Origin: Prinsepia uniflora
Taxonomy: Eukaryota > Streptophyta > Magnoliopsida > Rosales > Rosaceae
Reading direction: 5' to 3'
Assembly: GCA_032719365.1 (NCBI GenBank)
Contig: CM064874.1
Span: 31,420,716-31,484,715, forward strand
DNA length: 64,000 nucleotides
The stretch's first letter is position 1, and every line of letters begins with the position of its first letter. Below, piece after piece: positions 1-12,075 of this stretch. The position numbers were made by a program, and so were the translations under genes. The notes under the pieces are model-generated. The model was not told the DNA's origin. It ran no database searches and saw only the letters and a list, made by a program, of their open reading frames with translations.

Positions 1-1171
1 GGATGCTAGTGAAGGTCATGGGAATGACTGTGATGCATCGATACACGAGTTTAAATGGTGTACTTATGATGCACATAGAGATTTTACGTATGAACCTAGG
101 CAGGTGAGATTCCTTGAGATTATCTATTTATCCGTGTTTTGGAGCTTGTCGCGATGACGAATGTATGGGAGCGTTGGACTCACTACCTCCTAGAGAGACG
201 TACAAGCTCTTGATAGATCAGCTAAGCTTATGTGTTGGAACTCTGAGGCAGTTCCGGATGGATGGGTTATACTGATGGTAGCAGACTGTGGAGTGGTATT
301 GAACGGTGTTCCAGCGAGACCTTTAAGACTGGATAAGTTGTGACAGCACACTGTAGGATCCGACCCTTCACCTTGATAGGATGGGGTCGAGGTAGCTAAC
401 CGACTTACGTCTATTAACCTTTGGAGTTAACCAAGAAATTGGATTGGTTAGTGAACTGGTTGGATTGTCTCTGAAGTTGGTCAGGTGACCACGAAAACTC
501 ATAGAGGACCTCATGTATTGGTATACGATCTATTCAGAATGGAGATCACACATATGGGATCTAGTGTTAAGCCACGATTAGCAAGTTAACCATATGGAAA
601 TTGGATTGAATCCGATGTTAGCTTTGCTTTGAGACACTTGAACCAAATGTCGAGTACTATGCTCTAGAGGTGCGAGACTTTTACAGGGTTCGACTATTAT
701 ATGAGCTTGAAGCTCAGGGCCAATGTGGGCTAAAGTAACCCGTGATTGTGATTATCTCGGCTAGGGCAAGTATTAGAAGGGGTCAACATGCACTCCGGAT
801 GAGTGAGATGTCAGTTTGAGACTCGAGGAGAGTCAAGATCACATTATGGGTCGCTGAGTGATAAGAGGTACCGAGAGAGGACTCTAGTGCGAGTTAGATA
901 ATTGGTAGGGAACATTAAGAGGAATAGTGGAGTCGTGAGTTATAGGCAGTTCACGACGGTGCATTATGAGTATGATTGAAGGTTGGGATTGTCTAGTGAC
1001 AGAGAATGTACGATTGCACATAGAAAGCAAAGATGTCAGACTTGGTTCTAAGTGCACCTGCGTGGATAAAAGGTGAGATCAACGACGGTCGATGACTCGA
1101 GCAAGACGTGACGATTGACTTTTGGATTCAGTGTGATTTTCAAGGATAAAATTTCATTAAGGGGGGTTGAT
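1..1171 (+). mobile_element. 3' part of the internal region of a large LTR element (LARD-like)
   Basis: This stretch lies directly upstream of a 3' LTR and ends in a purine-rich tract, so it is read as the downstream end of an element whose 5' part lies off the left edge. I see no open frame of useful length and no gag or pol motif. Just before the tract (about 1134-1158) the sequence resembles the GAGGACGAAATT block found beside the tract of the minus-strand element at 58883-58920, with C-to-T and G-to-A decay. The same family, or a close one, is inferred. It is either non-coding (LARD type) or too decayed to read. Confidence 0.6.
1159..1171 (+). other. Polypurine tract
   Basis: The run AAGGGGGG at 1159-1166 is followed a few bases later by the LTR start. 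This is the position and composition expected of a plus-strand primer. It fixes the orientation of the element as plus and marks the LTR at 1172 as the 3' LTR. Confidence 0.65.
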
Positions 1172-3045
1172 TATAATGACCCGTCCCGAATCAACGACAT
1201 TAATTAAGGATTAGTCGGGGATTTATCGAGGTTTATCGGACGATCGGGGTAGAATGACGATTATATCCCTGGATGAGTAAAAAAGTTAACTTTTGGCCTA
1301 GGAGGTCAACAACACTTGGATCGAGGTCCATTACGTAGATTGAGATGATACGAGTCTGTAGACAGGTGGCACGTCAAGAACGGACATCGTACAGGAAAGT
1401 TACGGGTTTGGAACAAATCGTGGTACAATTACACGATTTACGAGGCAAGTTGAATTTTGATTCTAGTGGGACAAAATATCCTGGCCTGGACCATGGATGA
1501 GTGACAAGTGTCACTCATCCATTAATGACCATCACACATTCATGCATATCCCTTCCCTTTTTGGTTTCGAAAACCCTCACCCCTCACCCCTCACCCAACC
1601 ATTTTCTTCATTTGCTTCAACCTTGGAAAGCATGTTTGGGACGTGTTCTCGATTCCGGAATAGTTAGGGATTTTTGATATGGACTTTATAGGTTTATAGT
1701 GACACTTGGATATGATTTGGACAGGTCCGGATGTTCCGGAGGCGTTGGACTAGCTTCGGTGTGATTTACGATGCAGATAACGAGAGCGCAGCATGGACGG
1801 TCTGTGAGTGGACTTTTGTTTTAGAAATATAATGCATACATAAATGTTTTAAATTATTTATTGTATGAGTTTTTGTTGAAATGATTTGAACGATTTATTT
1901 GAGTTTGATTTTTTATCATTTCGTGGAAATGATATATTGCACGTTTTTCAATAATTATGTTTTATGCGATTTGAATAATGTTTTAATTAGGTTTTGAGAT
2001 GATTTCACGGGGATGCGTGAAATCAATATATCGGGCTTGAGACCCAATTTATTTATGGTTTGACTTAGAGTATAGTCAAACGGGAAATTGAACAATGAGT
2101 TGATAGTAAATTGGTTTTCGGATTTGGAAAACGATATTCGGGCTTGTGACCATGTTGGATATGATATTGGACATTGATTTTATGAGATTTGTGGAAACTG
2201 ATTTTGAGCTGAGACCCTATGTGAAATAGCTATTTTGATTTGAGAAATGACAGTTCGAAAATGTGTTTCCACTGTTTTTATTATAACCATTCTCCTAGAT
2301 GATGGATATGACGTTGGTTGGAATATGTTTCCCCGGAGAGGGCCTCCGATACGAATGTGTTTCCCTGAAGAGGACCTTATGATGTGATTGTAGCCTCGAG
2401 ACGTCATAGATACTGGAGAGGTCACGATGACACTGCCTGCAAGAATGTTAGAGATGGACATTTTGCAAACGTCAAGCCAGGGGTTCCGAGCCTGAGTTAG
2501 AACACCTAGACGTCGAGCCACGACCTCCAGAGCTAGGTGTATATTCGGATGTGTAATCCTGAGTCGCACGAGTAGCGCTAATATCGTGACAATTGATGAT
2601 TTGATTGATGTTGGATATGAGAATGGGTCCCGAGGGTTTTGACTTACTGATTTGTGTCCAGATGTTTTTAAACATGTTATGGTTTTATGATGATTGCGTC
2701 GGTTTTCTTATATACGGTTTTGTTGGGAAGAAATGGTTTTAAATTGTTATGCATGCATGCTTTTTATTGAAGGGTATAAATATCAATTTCGTTAAATGGT
2801 TTTATAAATTACTTATTTTTGTTTGCTTTCTCGCAGCTTTTATGGTTTTTGATACCCTTCAGGTTCATCGCGGATGCGGGCTGTAGAAGAGACGCAGACA
2901 TCACATGCCGCTACATACTCTAGAACCGCTGCGTACTCATGGAACCTCGAGTAGGTTACGGTTTTATCCCTGGTCTGACACATGGTGTCAAATGGGAGGA
3001 AGAAACATACCATGATAATCTAGGGGGATTGGGTGGGTCCTGTCA
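1172..3045 (+). mobile_element. 3' LTR, 1.87 kb, of the element at the left edge
   Basis: The LTR starts with a decayed form of the family start TGTAACGACCCGTCCC (here TATAATGACCC, two transitions) and ends in GGGTGGGTCCTGTCA. It carries the family landmarks in order: the U3 palindrome at 1495-1520, TGTGAGTGGAC at 1803-1813, repeated CGGGCTTGAGACCC-type stem-loops around 2030-2420, and a GTCTGACA stem-loop near 2973. The second bracket motif GTCCACTCACA is not intact around 2820. The LTR is shorter than its relatives in this window (2.4-3.6 kb). The partner 5' LTR is outside the window, so no target duplication can be checked. Confidence 0.75.
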
Positions 3046-3985
3046 TGGCATGCCACATCATCGTCTCTTTCTTTTAGACTGGTCGACCCGTAACCCTGCA
3101 ACCTAGTAACTTAACTCGAATCAAAACCCAATTCGAACTTCGCTATTTCTCAAACTTTTCCCACCATTTTTCCACTACTAAACTCGTCTTCTACCTAGAA
3201 ATCGATCTTTGGGTTTAAAACACGAAAAACATACCTTCACAACTTCTATCCAAGCTAGATACCCACGACCTAGCTTCGAACTCATTCCTAGGCAAACGTC
3301 GTCGCCCAATTTCCTTCATTTTTGTCTCTGCAGACTCGTACTAGCTCAAGGAATAAAACCCTGGCTTCAGAACATGATTCCAATGTCCGAACAGTAAAAC
3401 TCGAAATCTAACCATGACTGGTTCACAAGTTAACCTATTTTTCGGGCTTCTCAGGCAGCCTCCAAGGCTGATCATGCTCCCACCGTCTTCCTCTCACTCT
3501 CAGCCTCACTTTCTCCTTCATACAAGGCCACGTATGATAAGGGGAGCATAAGGAAATGGTATGGGATGGTTCGAGTATATGTATGAATAATGAAAGAGTG
3601 AGGGAAAGATACAGATCAAATGTGAGGGTCATAGGATGAGTCACACTTGTCACTCATCGTGTGGTTCCCACTAGATATTTATGGGCCCCACAACAAACAA
3701 ACAACCATTCAATTTTCTCGAAACACGTGCATCGTAAAAATCGCCCCAAACCTTCCGTGACTCGTAAAATCATCGTTCGATGTTCAAATTCGACGCGTCG
3801 CTTGTCTACGTTATCGTAATCCCTCGACCTACGCAGTAGACATCGATCAACGTGCAAATAACCTCCCGAGTCAAAAGTCATCATTTTTCCTTTTCTATTG
3901 GCAAAATTGTCATTTCATTTTGACGAATCCCTATTAGTCTCGATAATCTCCATGTAATCCTGTGATTATGGGTCGAGTCATTACA
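3046..3985 (-). mobile_element. Broken long LTR, 5' (U3) portion
   Basis: Read on the minus strand this is the beginning of a long LTR. The terminal TGTAATGACTCGACCC lies at 3970-3985, and the U3 palindrome at 3634-3659 has one arm slightly decayed. The rest is missing at 3046, where the neighbouring plus-strand LTR ends, so the left-edge element probably inserted into it. It in turn interrupts the 5' LTR of the Ty3/Tat-type element that resumes at 3986. Confidence 0.6.
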
Positions 3986-4524
3986 TAAAAACCTAACCAA
4001 CTTAGAACCAAACTGGCCCAAAACCCAATAAGCCCACCTTAGGGCCTAAGCCCACCTTAGGGCCCAAGCCCCTGAGAAGGCTGAGGGTAAGAGCGAAGGT
4101 ACCACTCTCCCAAAGGGTATCGCTTCCTCCAACAAGGGTACCACTTCCACCAATAAGGGTATCGCTCTGCTAGAGGGTACCGCTTCCACCAACAATGATA
4201 TTTCCTCCACCAACGAGGGCACCGCTCTCTATCTGAAAGGGTAACGCCTCAACAAAATAGATCCTAACCTTTATAGACAGCTGAAAAGAAGAAGACACTT
4301 ATCACCAATGTAGCAGAACATGAGGTCCAATCATCTTGGAAGTCACATGCCATTTAAGACAACATTGTGGCAGAAGTAACACACCTCCCAACACCCTAAG
4401 CTGCAAACTAGGAGAACTGGTGTTAATAATCCCACAAAACTAACTACCTCGTATACGGCACCTTGGAAATTGTCCAATCCATCTAGGGGCCTGCAGTTGT
4501 TAGGGTCCGACACCTTCGTCAACA
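3986..4524 (+). mobile_element. 5' LTR remnant of the Tat-type element, with internal deletion
   Basis: It matches the 3' LTR at 13440-14338 over the segment rich in repeated phrases such as 'gagaaggctgaggg' and 'gggtaccgct', and ends in the same TTGTTAGGGT...CAACA motif. Its upstream part is displaced by the broken LTR ending at 3985. Relative to the 3' LTR it lacks a block of roughly 450 bp, jumping from the 'taataatccca' motif near 4430 to the 'actac/ctcgt' stretch near 4445. The TATA box present in the 3' LTR is therefore gone. Confidence 0.7.
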
Positions 4525-4527
4525 GTT

Positions 4528-4541
4528 TGGCGCCATATTTG
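4528..4541 (+). other. Primer-binding site (TGGCGCC type)
   Basis: TGGCGCC follows the LTR end by three bases. This start is complementary to tRNA 3' ends used by many plant Ty3 elements (Asp/Arg type). The continuation is decayed, so the tRNA cannot be assigned. Confidence 0.6.
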
Positions 4542-4580
4542 GTAATACGTTTTCACTGAGTACCCACTGCTAACTCTCCC

Positions 4581-4816
4581 ATGAGGAAAAGAAGAGCTAG
4601 CCCGACCCAACTTGACATGGCACCTTATGACTTAGGGGCTCTAACTCCCCACCACAATGAAAAAAGCATAAGGAAACGCCAGCGGGAAAATACCCGCATT
4701 GGAGATCTAGAGGGAAGAATGACTGAGCTATTGACAAGAATGGAAAACATGCAAACCATAAATAGTATGCTTCGCACCTAGAAAATCTTCCTAGCCTAAC
4801 ACAACCATCTAATAGG
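4581..4816 (+). pseudogene. gag N-terminal fragment, Ty3/Tat-type
   Basis: An open frame of 66 codons starts 53 bp after the primer site with ATG. It is basic and polar and ends in a short coiled-coil stretch (IGDLEGRMTELLTRMENMQ), as usual at the amino end of Tat-type gag. It reaches a stop (TAG at 4779) shortly before the ATAGG target site, where the 4817-6828 element interrupts it. The call rests on position after the primer site and composition, not on a catalytic motif. Confidence 0.6.
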
Positions 4817-6828
4817 TGACTATGCCCAAACTACGCATTAAATTAAACACGTAATTTGAGTGTTGTGCAATTTAAACCCTTTTTGTGTAGATGTAGTATT
4901 GGTAAATAGGGATCGTTCTTAACCGGGGAAATTAGGGAACATTAATAATGTGTTAGTGGGAAAGAGTAATGAATAAATGAATAATGAATAAATTAATGAA
5001 TTAAATAATTAAATAATTAACAAATTAATGAATTAATGAATTAAAGAATAAAAGAATTGAGAATTAAAGAATAAATGAATTAAAGAATTAACTAATCAAA
5101 GAATAATAAACTAAGAGTATTAAAGAATAAAAGAATAAAGAGATGAAAGAATCAAAGAATAAAGAATAAAAGAATAAAGAATAAAGAATTGAAAAGGGGG
5201 GTTTTGAAAAGAGTTGTAAATATAAAATAAATAAAACAAGTAAAAATAATTAAATACTTAATTTTACTTCTACTTTAACCTTTGTACTAGTGAATTTTCT
5301 TCAAACACATATTTTTACCAACACTCTAACATCATGCTCATATTGAACCAATCACGAAATCATACCTTAATCATCTCAAATACATGCATACATTTTTCAT
5401 ATTATAAATGCACCGAACAGCGGATTATTACTTACAATATGATTCACCTTAAGTAAGTGATTTAATGCGCCGAACAGCGATCAAACATTAAATCTCTTCA
5501 ACTCTATCCTAAATGCCCCGAACAGCGGATCAACATTTAGTTTCGAATTGAAGTTTAAGTACTAAAACATATGAAGTAAAAGAAACTCAAAAAGTAAAAC
5601 ACATGGAGATTGCATTCTTACTTACAAATGTTAGAAAGAAAATACCAACACATATATTGAATTATAAGTAAAACCAATAACAATAACAAGAATTTAAGTA
5701 GAGAAGTATGGATTTTCACAAGAATCACCGAACAGCGGCAGGAAACTTGTGAAGATGGAAGAAGAAATACGAGGAATTCGGTCTTAAAACTCTTGAATTG
5801 CCTTAGAATTACTTGGCCTAGGTATTTCTTAAGGAAAGCATAAAAATGTGTTTAAGAGATCTCAAAGAAATATCACAAGAACAAAGTAAAGAGGAAATGA
5901 AATTAAGAAAAATAGAAATAACATAAATTAAGAACAAGAATTAAAAGAAAGCTAATTAATAAGAAAATCTACAAGAAGTTAAAATGGTCCCCAAAAATAT
6001 CTCTCAAAAGAGAGAAACAAAAGAACTAAAAGAAGAAAACTAAAAACTAAGCAAAATGGAAGAAATGGAGCTAATTGGGGACCCTCCCAAATACAAGAAT
6101 TGAACCCCTATTTATAGGGGGGAAAAGCTAATTATACTCTAAAAAACAAATAAAAACAAATAAAAAATTATAATAAAAATATTAAAAAGTGAAATGATGA
6201 GATTGGGTGGTGTTTGTGGGGAAAAAATGTAAAAAAAACAAAAGAAATGTTGCTGGAAATGGGCTGTCAGAAACAGCTGAAAAAGGGCCAAATATTCGGT
6301 GGATGCTGGCTGGAATGGTCCTTAGTGGGTCAGCAGGCGTGCGCTGGAAAGAGAGGTGGTGGCCGGCAGGCGTGCGCTGGAAAGTGGGCGGATGGTCGGC
6401 AAGCGTGAGCTGGGGAGCAGATCCCGCGTTCGGCAAGCGCGCGCCGATGGTGAAGAGCCTGGGCCGATGTGATTGGGCCTGCACAGGCTGGGCTGGCGAT
6501 GGGCTGCACGGACTGGGCAGGAGAACTGGGCCGCGAATTGGGCTGGGCTGCAGATGGTTGGGCTGAATTTATTTGGGTTTGGGCTGCACAAATTAATTAA
6601 TTTAATTAATTTAGAAATATTTCACCGAAATTCGTCCATAATTTATTCGTTATAATTCCGATCGAGACGATTCTTTCGCCAAAATACTCCAAATTACAAA
6701 TTTTATTTATTTAAATAAAAATAACACAAAATAAATTAATTTATCTATTTATTTAATATTTTAATATTAAAAGTCAAGTATAAAGGGTATAAAATAATAT
6801 AAAATAATGCTTATTTGAGGACCTATCA
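4817..6828. mobile_element. 2.0-kb LTR-like insertion (probable solo LTR), unclassified
   Basis: The element begins TGACTATGCC and ends GGACCTATCA, that is TG...CA. It is flanked by perfect ATAGG duplications (4812-4816 and 6829-6833). The inside is non-coding. It has a 250-bp A/T-rich stretch, four copies of a CCGAACAGCG(G) motif (about 5412, 5472, 5518, 5727), and a GC-rich block at about 6300-6560 with imperfect tandem copies of 'caggcgtgcgctgg'. It interrupts gag of the Tat-type element. No second LTR or primer site is visible, so a solo LTR is the best reading. Orientation is not determined. Confidence 0.7.
4960..5215. repeat. A/T-rich low-complexity tract (AATGAATAA-type)
   Basis: Degenerate tandem copies of AATGAATAA, AAAGAATAA and similar words run through the 4817-6828 insertion. 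No function is suggested by the sequence. Confidence 0.8.
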
Positions 6829-6833
6829 ATAGG

Positions 6834-7613
6834 ATAGGTCCTTCATACCAAAGTGCATACACAAAGGATGGAAGATTGTCTCTTTGGCCCTATTGGAGCC
6901 CCGTTCTCGACTGATGCCCCAAGGACTGTTGACCCAGCGGTACCACAAACTAACCTCCCCACGGCTTTACTCATGCACCTCTCCCTACTAGAGAAGATGC
7001 CCAACACATCTTGCAACAGAAAAAAGAGGTGGCTACCGAGAAAGCTAGGGCACTAATGATTGACCAAGAAATCCCTCAAGATGACATGACCCTCAAACTC
7101 TGAGATCTCATGAAAGGAGAGCTAAAGGACGTGTGGGATCACTTAGGAAGAGTCGTGGCAACTATGGGGACAACCGCTCCGCAGAGTACCCAGAAAAGAT
7201 CCTACCTTATACACAAGACTGGTTGTCAATGGAAACCGTTGGTGACTCTAAACCTTTGAAGATACCATCATATGACGGCTCTATGAACCCCTTTGATCAC
7301 TTAGATACATTCAGATATGCAATGGAGGACTGAGTCGCAAATGAGTCCAACATTGCTAGATTTTCTCCACCATCGTATGGGGAGCCGCTTGTAACTAGTT
7401 CAAACGACTAACTTTTGAATCCATATCTTGCTTTGCTGACCTTCAAAAATCCTTCTTGGAGCGATACATGATAATCTTAAATCGCTTGTACATTGGTACC
7501 ACTTGAGTGCTATCTACCAAGGCTAGTCGAAACCCTTGAAGGAGTATATCATCTGCTTTAACAACGAATACGCGAAATGTGTAGGAGTCGACGACCCCAC
7601 CACCCACAATGCC
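6834..7613 (+). pseudogene. gag middle fragment, Ty3/Tat-type
   Basis: Coding sequence of the Tat-type element resumes after the ATAGG duplication. The clearest part is around 7240-7330, where the frame reads LKIPSYDGSMNPFDHLDTF. This matches the typical Tat-type gag motif with 'YDG..DP.DHL..F'. It is followed by a degenerate stretch about a phenylalanine/leucine-rich core and then the TTTAT target site of the solo LTR at 7619. Stops and frameshifts occur throughout. Confidence 0.75.
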
Positions 7614-7618
7614 TTTAT

Positions 7619-10547
7619 TGTCAGGACCCACCCCGGTTCCACCCCGAAAATCGAGGTAAATCCAGCTCCCATCTAACACCCCGACACAAAACCAAAGTAA
7701 ACTCACGAAAACCACCAACATACATGCCAGACGCAGGAGAAAATTTAAACATCCCGAATTCAAAGTTTTATAGAGCATAGTACCAAATACAAAGGAAAGA
7801 AAACTGATAAACAAGGTACACGCACAACGAAAAATGTAAAGCACTCCGGGGTCACTCTCGAGTATTCTATGCCTCCGACGCTGCCTCGACGTCAACCCCT
7901 GCGCTAGCTCCACAACCTGGAGGGAAATTTAAAACAAAAGGTGTGAGTGGACCATAAATAAAAGAAGAGTGTCCAAAAACCATTTCTTAAGAAAAACCAG
8001 GGTTTTAGCCCTCCGTTTAAAAAACACACATGCATAACCCATTTGCTGAAAACAGTTATAAATCACATGAAGATCGTCAGAAATCATGTCATAAACATCA
8101 TAAAACCACATCATAAAACATAAGTCTCAAACAATCATTATCCGATCAAACCTGCTGGACCTATCCGAGTCTTTAAACTCCAGAGTCTTTAAAATCAATC
8201 TAGGCCGCAATAATATCCGAGTCTTTAAACTCCCGAGTCTTTAAACTCAACAGGCCTACGGGGGAAATATCAATATATCCGAGTCTTTAAACTCAATCCA
8301 GGACTCAATAATATCCGAGTCTTTAAACTTTCGAGTGTTTAAACTCAACAGGCCTACGGGGGAAATATCAATATATCCGAGTCTTTAAACTCCCGAGTCT
8401 TTAAACTCAATCCGGGTCTTTAAACCCAATCCGGGCCCGTCCCCCGTCAATCACAATATCCGGGTCTTTAAACCCAATAACCAGATCCAGCAAATCCAAT
8501 CAAAAACCATTGAAAACCATTTCTAAATCCATATCCAAACCCGAATCCGAAATCACCGGTTTGAAACCCTTCCGGCGTCCAGAACCGTCATTCTGAACCC
8601 AAATCCGGAAATCCCACGTTTCAACTTTAAAACCAAATTCCGCTTTCCGAAATCCGATTTCAAAATCGAAAACCTCGATTATCAAATCACGACTCAAAAT
8701 CCCTTTATAATCATTGAAAACCCTTAGTATTTGAAAACTTGAAAATCATGGCATCGAAATCAGAATCCAAACTTTTCTCTTAAAACGTGCTGAAAACCGT
8801 ACTTTCTCGAAAAACGTGCAATTATGTAAAACCAACATAGCATATTCAACAATCATGAAATCACATGTAAAATCATAAAACAATTATAGAAAAACAGTTA
8901 TGCATGCTCGAGTTTAGAGAAGGGGTCCACTCACAGTCATCGGCACGTCACTCGCGCCCTGTACGTCCCGTACGTTCCTCAGCTTCCTCGGGAAGTCCCG
9001 ATCATGTCACAAGTCACCAAAGAATGTCACTAACACGTCTACCAAAACTCTCCTAATTTTCCCCAAAAATCCCCGGGTCCTAAACGTAACAAACCGAGAC
9101 CCTAGACCTTTAACCTCGCGGAACTAACCTCAAACGACGTCCCAATAACCCGAAACCTATTCCATTAGACTCGTTACAACATCTAGACCAAAACCCTAGT
9201 TGGAAGTTTCCCCAGAAACTGTTGCACGCGCCCCCACGAGACGCCCAAAGTGGCTGCGCGTGGGCCTCACGCGCTTGCTATAGTGTCATCGTCAACCTCG
9301 GTCCCAGTGGTCTAGACCGGTTCAGCCAAACCGAACCGGCGTGATCGGTTCTCTGTCAATCTTTCACCGTTTTCCTCCCTTTCTTCACCAGTCTCTTCGT
9401 CCAGTCCTAAGTAACCTATTCCCCTCACTCTCACACCTCGACACAGCCTATAACCCGTCGTCTCAAACTCGAAACCAAACCTCCCCAAAAACTTTGTTTC
9501 ACAAACCGGCCACCCAAGTCCTCCCCCGTCACAACTTCGATGCTAACAGGTTCCTAAGGACCTAAGAAGTCGACTAGGACCAACCAGAATCCTCGACTCG
9601 TACTCAAAACCCACCACTTTTGGTTAAAGCAAATCGGGAAAAACAGGGGATTTGAGCTTATCGTCGATTCGTCCTCCGCCGTTCGCACCGCCGTGCACCT
9701 CCGTGTCCACTGGGTCTCCTTCAGCCTTCCTAGCTCCCTCTCTGCCTGGATTGGACCAACACACGGCACAACCACCACCAATCCCTGCGACAACCCTCTG
9801 TTTCCCAGAGAAATCGAACCCTCCAACCACCGTGATGCGTGCACAGTTGCACTCCCAATTCCAGTCACCAGCTTCCCTCCTTCTCTCTGTCACTCTCACT
9901 GGTCCACAAAACCCTCACACACTCACTGAATCGATCAAAATCCTCACCACCTCACCTCTCTGTTTTCTCTCTTGTTCGAACACCCACACGAACACACAGC
10001 AAAATAATTGGAGTCGTGCACCCTAGAACCCACTAGACACCTAGCACGTGTCACCATCCCCTCGGCCTTCTCACAAAAATCCCAATCTTACCTGTACATT
10101 TGTCACAATCTGGTTGCACAATTCCCAATGTGAAAAAGACCAAAATGCCCCTCCTTTGAGTCAAAATTACGATTATGCCACTACCTTCCGAGACCCGTAA
10201 CTTACACATCCTAGGTCCGATGAACACGTGCCGCCTGTCGTTGAACTCAGGACAACGAGATCTACCTAATGGTACTAGGTCAACATGTCAAAACCCGATC
10301 GTACAAAAGTCAACTTTTCCCCCTATTTTGACCAAATTACGGTAATGCCCTTAACCTTCCGAACATCATAACTTCCTCCTCGGATGTCGGAATCGGGCAT
10401 GCCACTTTTCTACGGACTCGTGACGTCTCGAACTAAGTCACGGTCACTGGTCAATACCCAATTAACCGCCCGAACTAAAAGGCAACTATTTGTCCAACTA
10501 TGGGCAAAATCGTCATTCTACACTAATTTTCGGGACGGGTCCTTACA
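7619..10547 (-). mobile_element. Solo LTR E, 2.93 kb
   Basis: Plus-strand ends are TGTCAGGACCCACCCC and TTTTCGGGACGGGTCCTTACA, the inverted family termini. Perfect TTTAT duplications lie at 7614-7618 and 10548-10552. Landmarks are TGTGAGTGG (plus) at 7942, GTCCACTCACA at 8925-8935, and between them a tandem hairpin array (8164-8476). No primer site or polypurine tract lies inside, so it is a single LTR. It interrupts gag of the Tat-type element. Open frames inside are short, lack any family motif and are not annotated. Confidence 0.9.
8164..8476 (-). repeat. Tandem near-palindrome array, GAGTTTAAAGACTC type
   Basis: About ten copies of (sense) GAGTTTAAAGACTC or GGGTTTAAAGACCC occur here. Each is a near-palindrome with a 4-bp stem plus a mismatch and A/T core. 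The second base pair of the stem is A-T in most units and G-C in others, with both sides changed. The same array type occurs in LTR C at 52559-52849. Confidence 0.8.
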
Positions 10548-10552
10548 TTTAT

Positions 10553-11064
10553 GGGAGGACTCATGGCAGCGATTTCTTCTTCTCACTAAAGAAGAACCCA
10601 CCAGAGACGAACCAATGATCTCCTCTGAGAGGCCACCAGCTACAGCAGAGCCAAACAACTCAACGAGCCTCGAAGGATGGGCACCACTCATACACCACCA
10701 CTAGTCAAAACGATCCAAGGATGGGATCCCAACCAGGGTTGTAAATGGTACAACGACAATAATGTGTACCATGGTTAGCTCGGGTGGAAGCGGTATTATG
10801 ACCAAGAATTTGGCAATCGACGACCCGACGAATAATACCCCTGTTATAGCAGAACCACCTCCAAACACAGGGTAGCACCCCAAATACGAGATCATATAAC
10901 GACCATCTCTAGAAGGTCCACGCATTCTGGGTCCTCCAACCAAAGCAGAAATAGCTACACATGGGCAGCATTCCAAGAATGGAACATACCTGATTGGTGG
11001 AATAATTGCAGAGACCAAAAAAGCGAAGTTGGATCGAATCAGGCCCAATTACCTTCACAGCAGA
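10553..11064 (+). pseudogene. gag C-terminal region of the Tat-type element
   Basis: Sequence following the TTTAT duplication continues the gag-to-protease stretch. It contains a proline/serine/threonine-rich open segment up to about 10700 and then stop-containing sequence with traces of a frame leading into the protease. Immediately before the protease the frame reads 'ITFTADEG', the usual lead-in for Tat-type proteases. A zinc knuckle is not visible. Confidence 0.55.
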
Positions 11065-11215
11065 CGAAGGACGTGCCACCTAACAACCGCACGACGACCA
11101 CTTGGTGGTCAGGGTCCATATAGCCAACAGAGAAATCTCAAGGGTTCTAGTTGATAGCGGCATTTCGGCCAATATCCTTTTCCTCTCCGCATTCGAGCAG
11201 AGTAGGTTGAACACC
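11065..11215 (+). pseudogene. Retropepsin (aspartic protease) fragment, Ty3/Tat-type
   Basis: The frame reads VVRVHIANREISRVLVDSG followed by ISANILFLSAFEQ. The core VLVDSG...ANILF corresponds to the Ty3 retropepsin motif (D-S/T-G with a downstream ILF/ILP strand). The catalytic Asp-Ser-Gly is intact here, but a stop lies just upstream and the domain is cut at 11216 by LTR F. In an active element this enzyme processes the Gag-Pol polyprotein. Confidence 0.8.
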
Positions 11216-12075
11216 TGTAATGACTCGAACCTTTGTGGGTGTATGAGGTTTGGTGGGACACGGCCGAACACCATGAATGGTGTTGGTTGAAGGAAAGAGA
11301 TGCAGGGAGATGATAGGGTGAGGCTGGGGAAGAAAAAAAAGAATAAAAAGGGAAGAATGAAGAGAAACATAGAGGATAAGGAAGGCTGGGAAGGAAGGAG
11401 GAAGTAGGCCAGTTCTGAAAACTCGAAACCGTGGTTTCATGGTTTGCATTCGAATATCCAGTAAGGGTAAGGTAGCTTGGAAACCAAGCCCACAAATCAG
11501 TCCTGGGAGATCATATGACCTCAACAAGCTAAAAGCTCGAAGGTTTGGACCCAGAGACATGACTGGAAAGGAAACTGGAAACTAGTCGAAGTTCATGGAT
11601 TTGAACCAGGGCATCAAGGTGAGTTTTCCTTAATTTTAGGTCGTAGATCTCTTCCAGAAATTCCTTAGATGAATAATGGAACTGAAAACATGAGAAAAAA
11701 CGTTGAAATGGAGGTTTTCTACCGAGGTCGTGGTCCTAGGGTCGGCCGACTCAGTTTGTAGAGAAGTTGAGTCGGCTAAAGGTTGGGGATGATGAATAGT
11801 GGTCACGCATGAAGCCTACGCTTAGTCACTTTGGGTGGCGCGTGGGGGAACGTACCATGTCATCTTAAAATGTGACCAACATGAAACTTTAACTTTTCGA
11901 TGTTACGAATCCAATGGTGCAATTTTCAAGGCGATTAGACATCGTCTCAGGATATTTTTGACTATCCAAAGATTTAGGTGTTATTTTAATCAATTTAGAA
12001 ATTTCGAAAAATTATAGGATTAAAGTGTGAGTCAATTGAGATGGTTACTGAGCCTTTGAAGTGATTTTTGATAGG
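11216..12075 (+). mobile_element. LTR F, truncated: U3 part only
   Basis: The start TGTAATGACTCGAACC matches the long-LTR family start. Around 11835-11990 lie the family's 'gcgcgtggggg...' block and the decayed 'acatcgtctcaggat' block. It stops near 12075, before the expected TGTGAGTGGAC bracket. No 3' terminus or duplicate of the flank ACACC was found, so it is a 3'-truncated copy. The right limit is approximate. Confidence 0.6.

Noticed and set aside
7443..7913. 156-codon open frame on the minus strand
   Set aside because: It spans the junction between gag remnant and LTR E, so it was created by the insertion. No family motif.
10024..10064. U3 palindrome in LTR E
   Set aside because: Only a weak GCACGTGTCACC-like trace is present. 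It is too decayed to count with the other copies.
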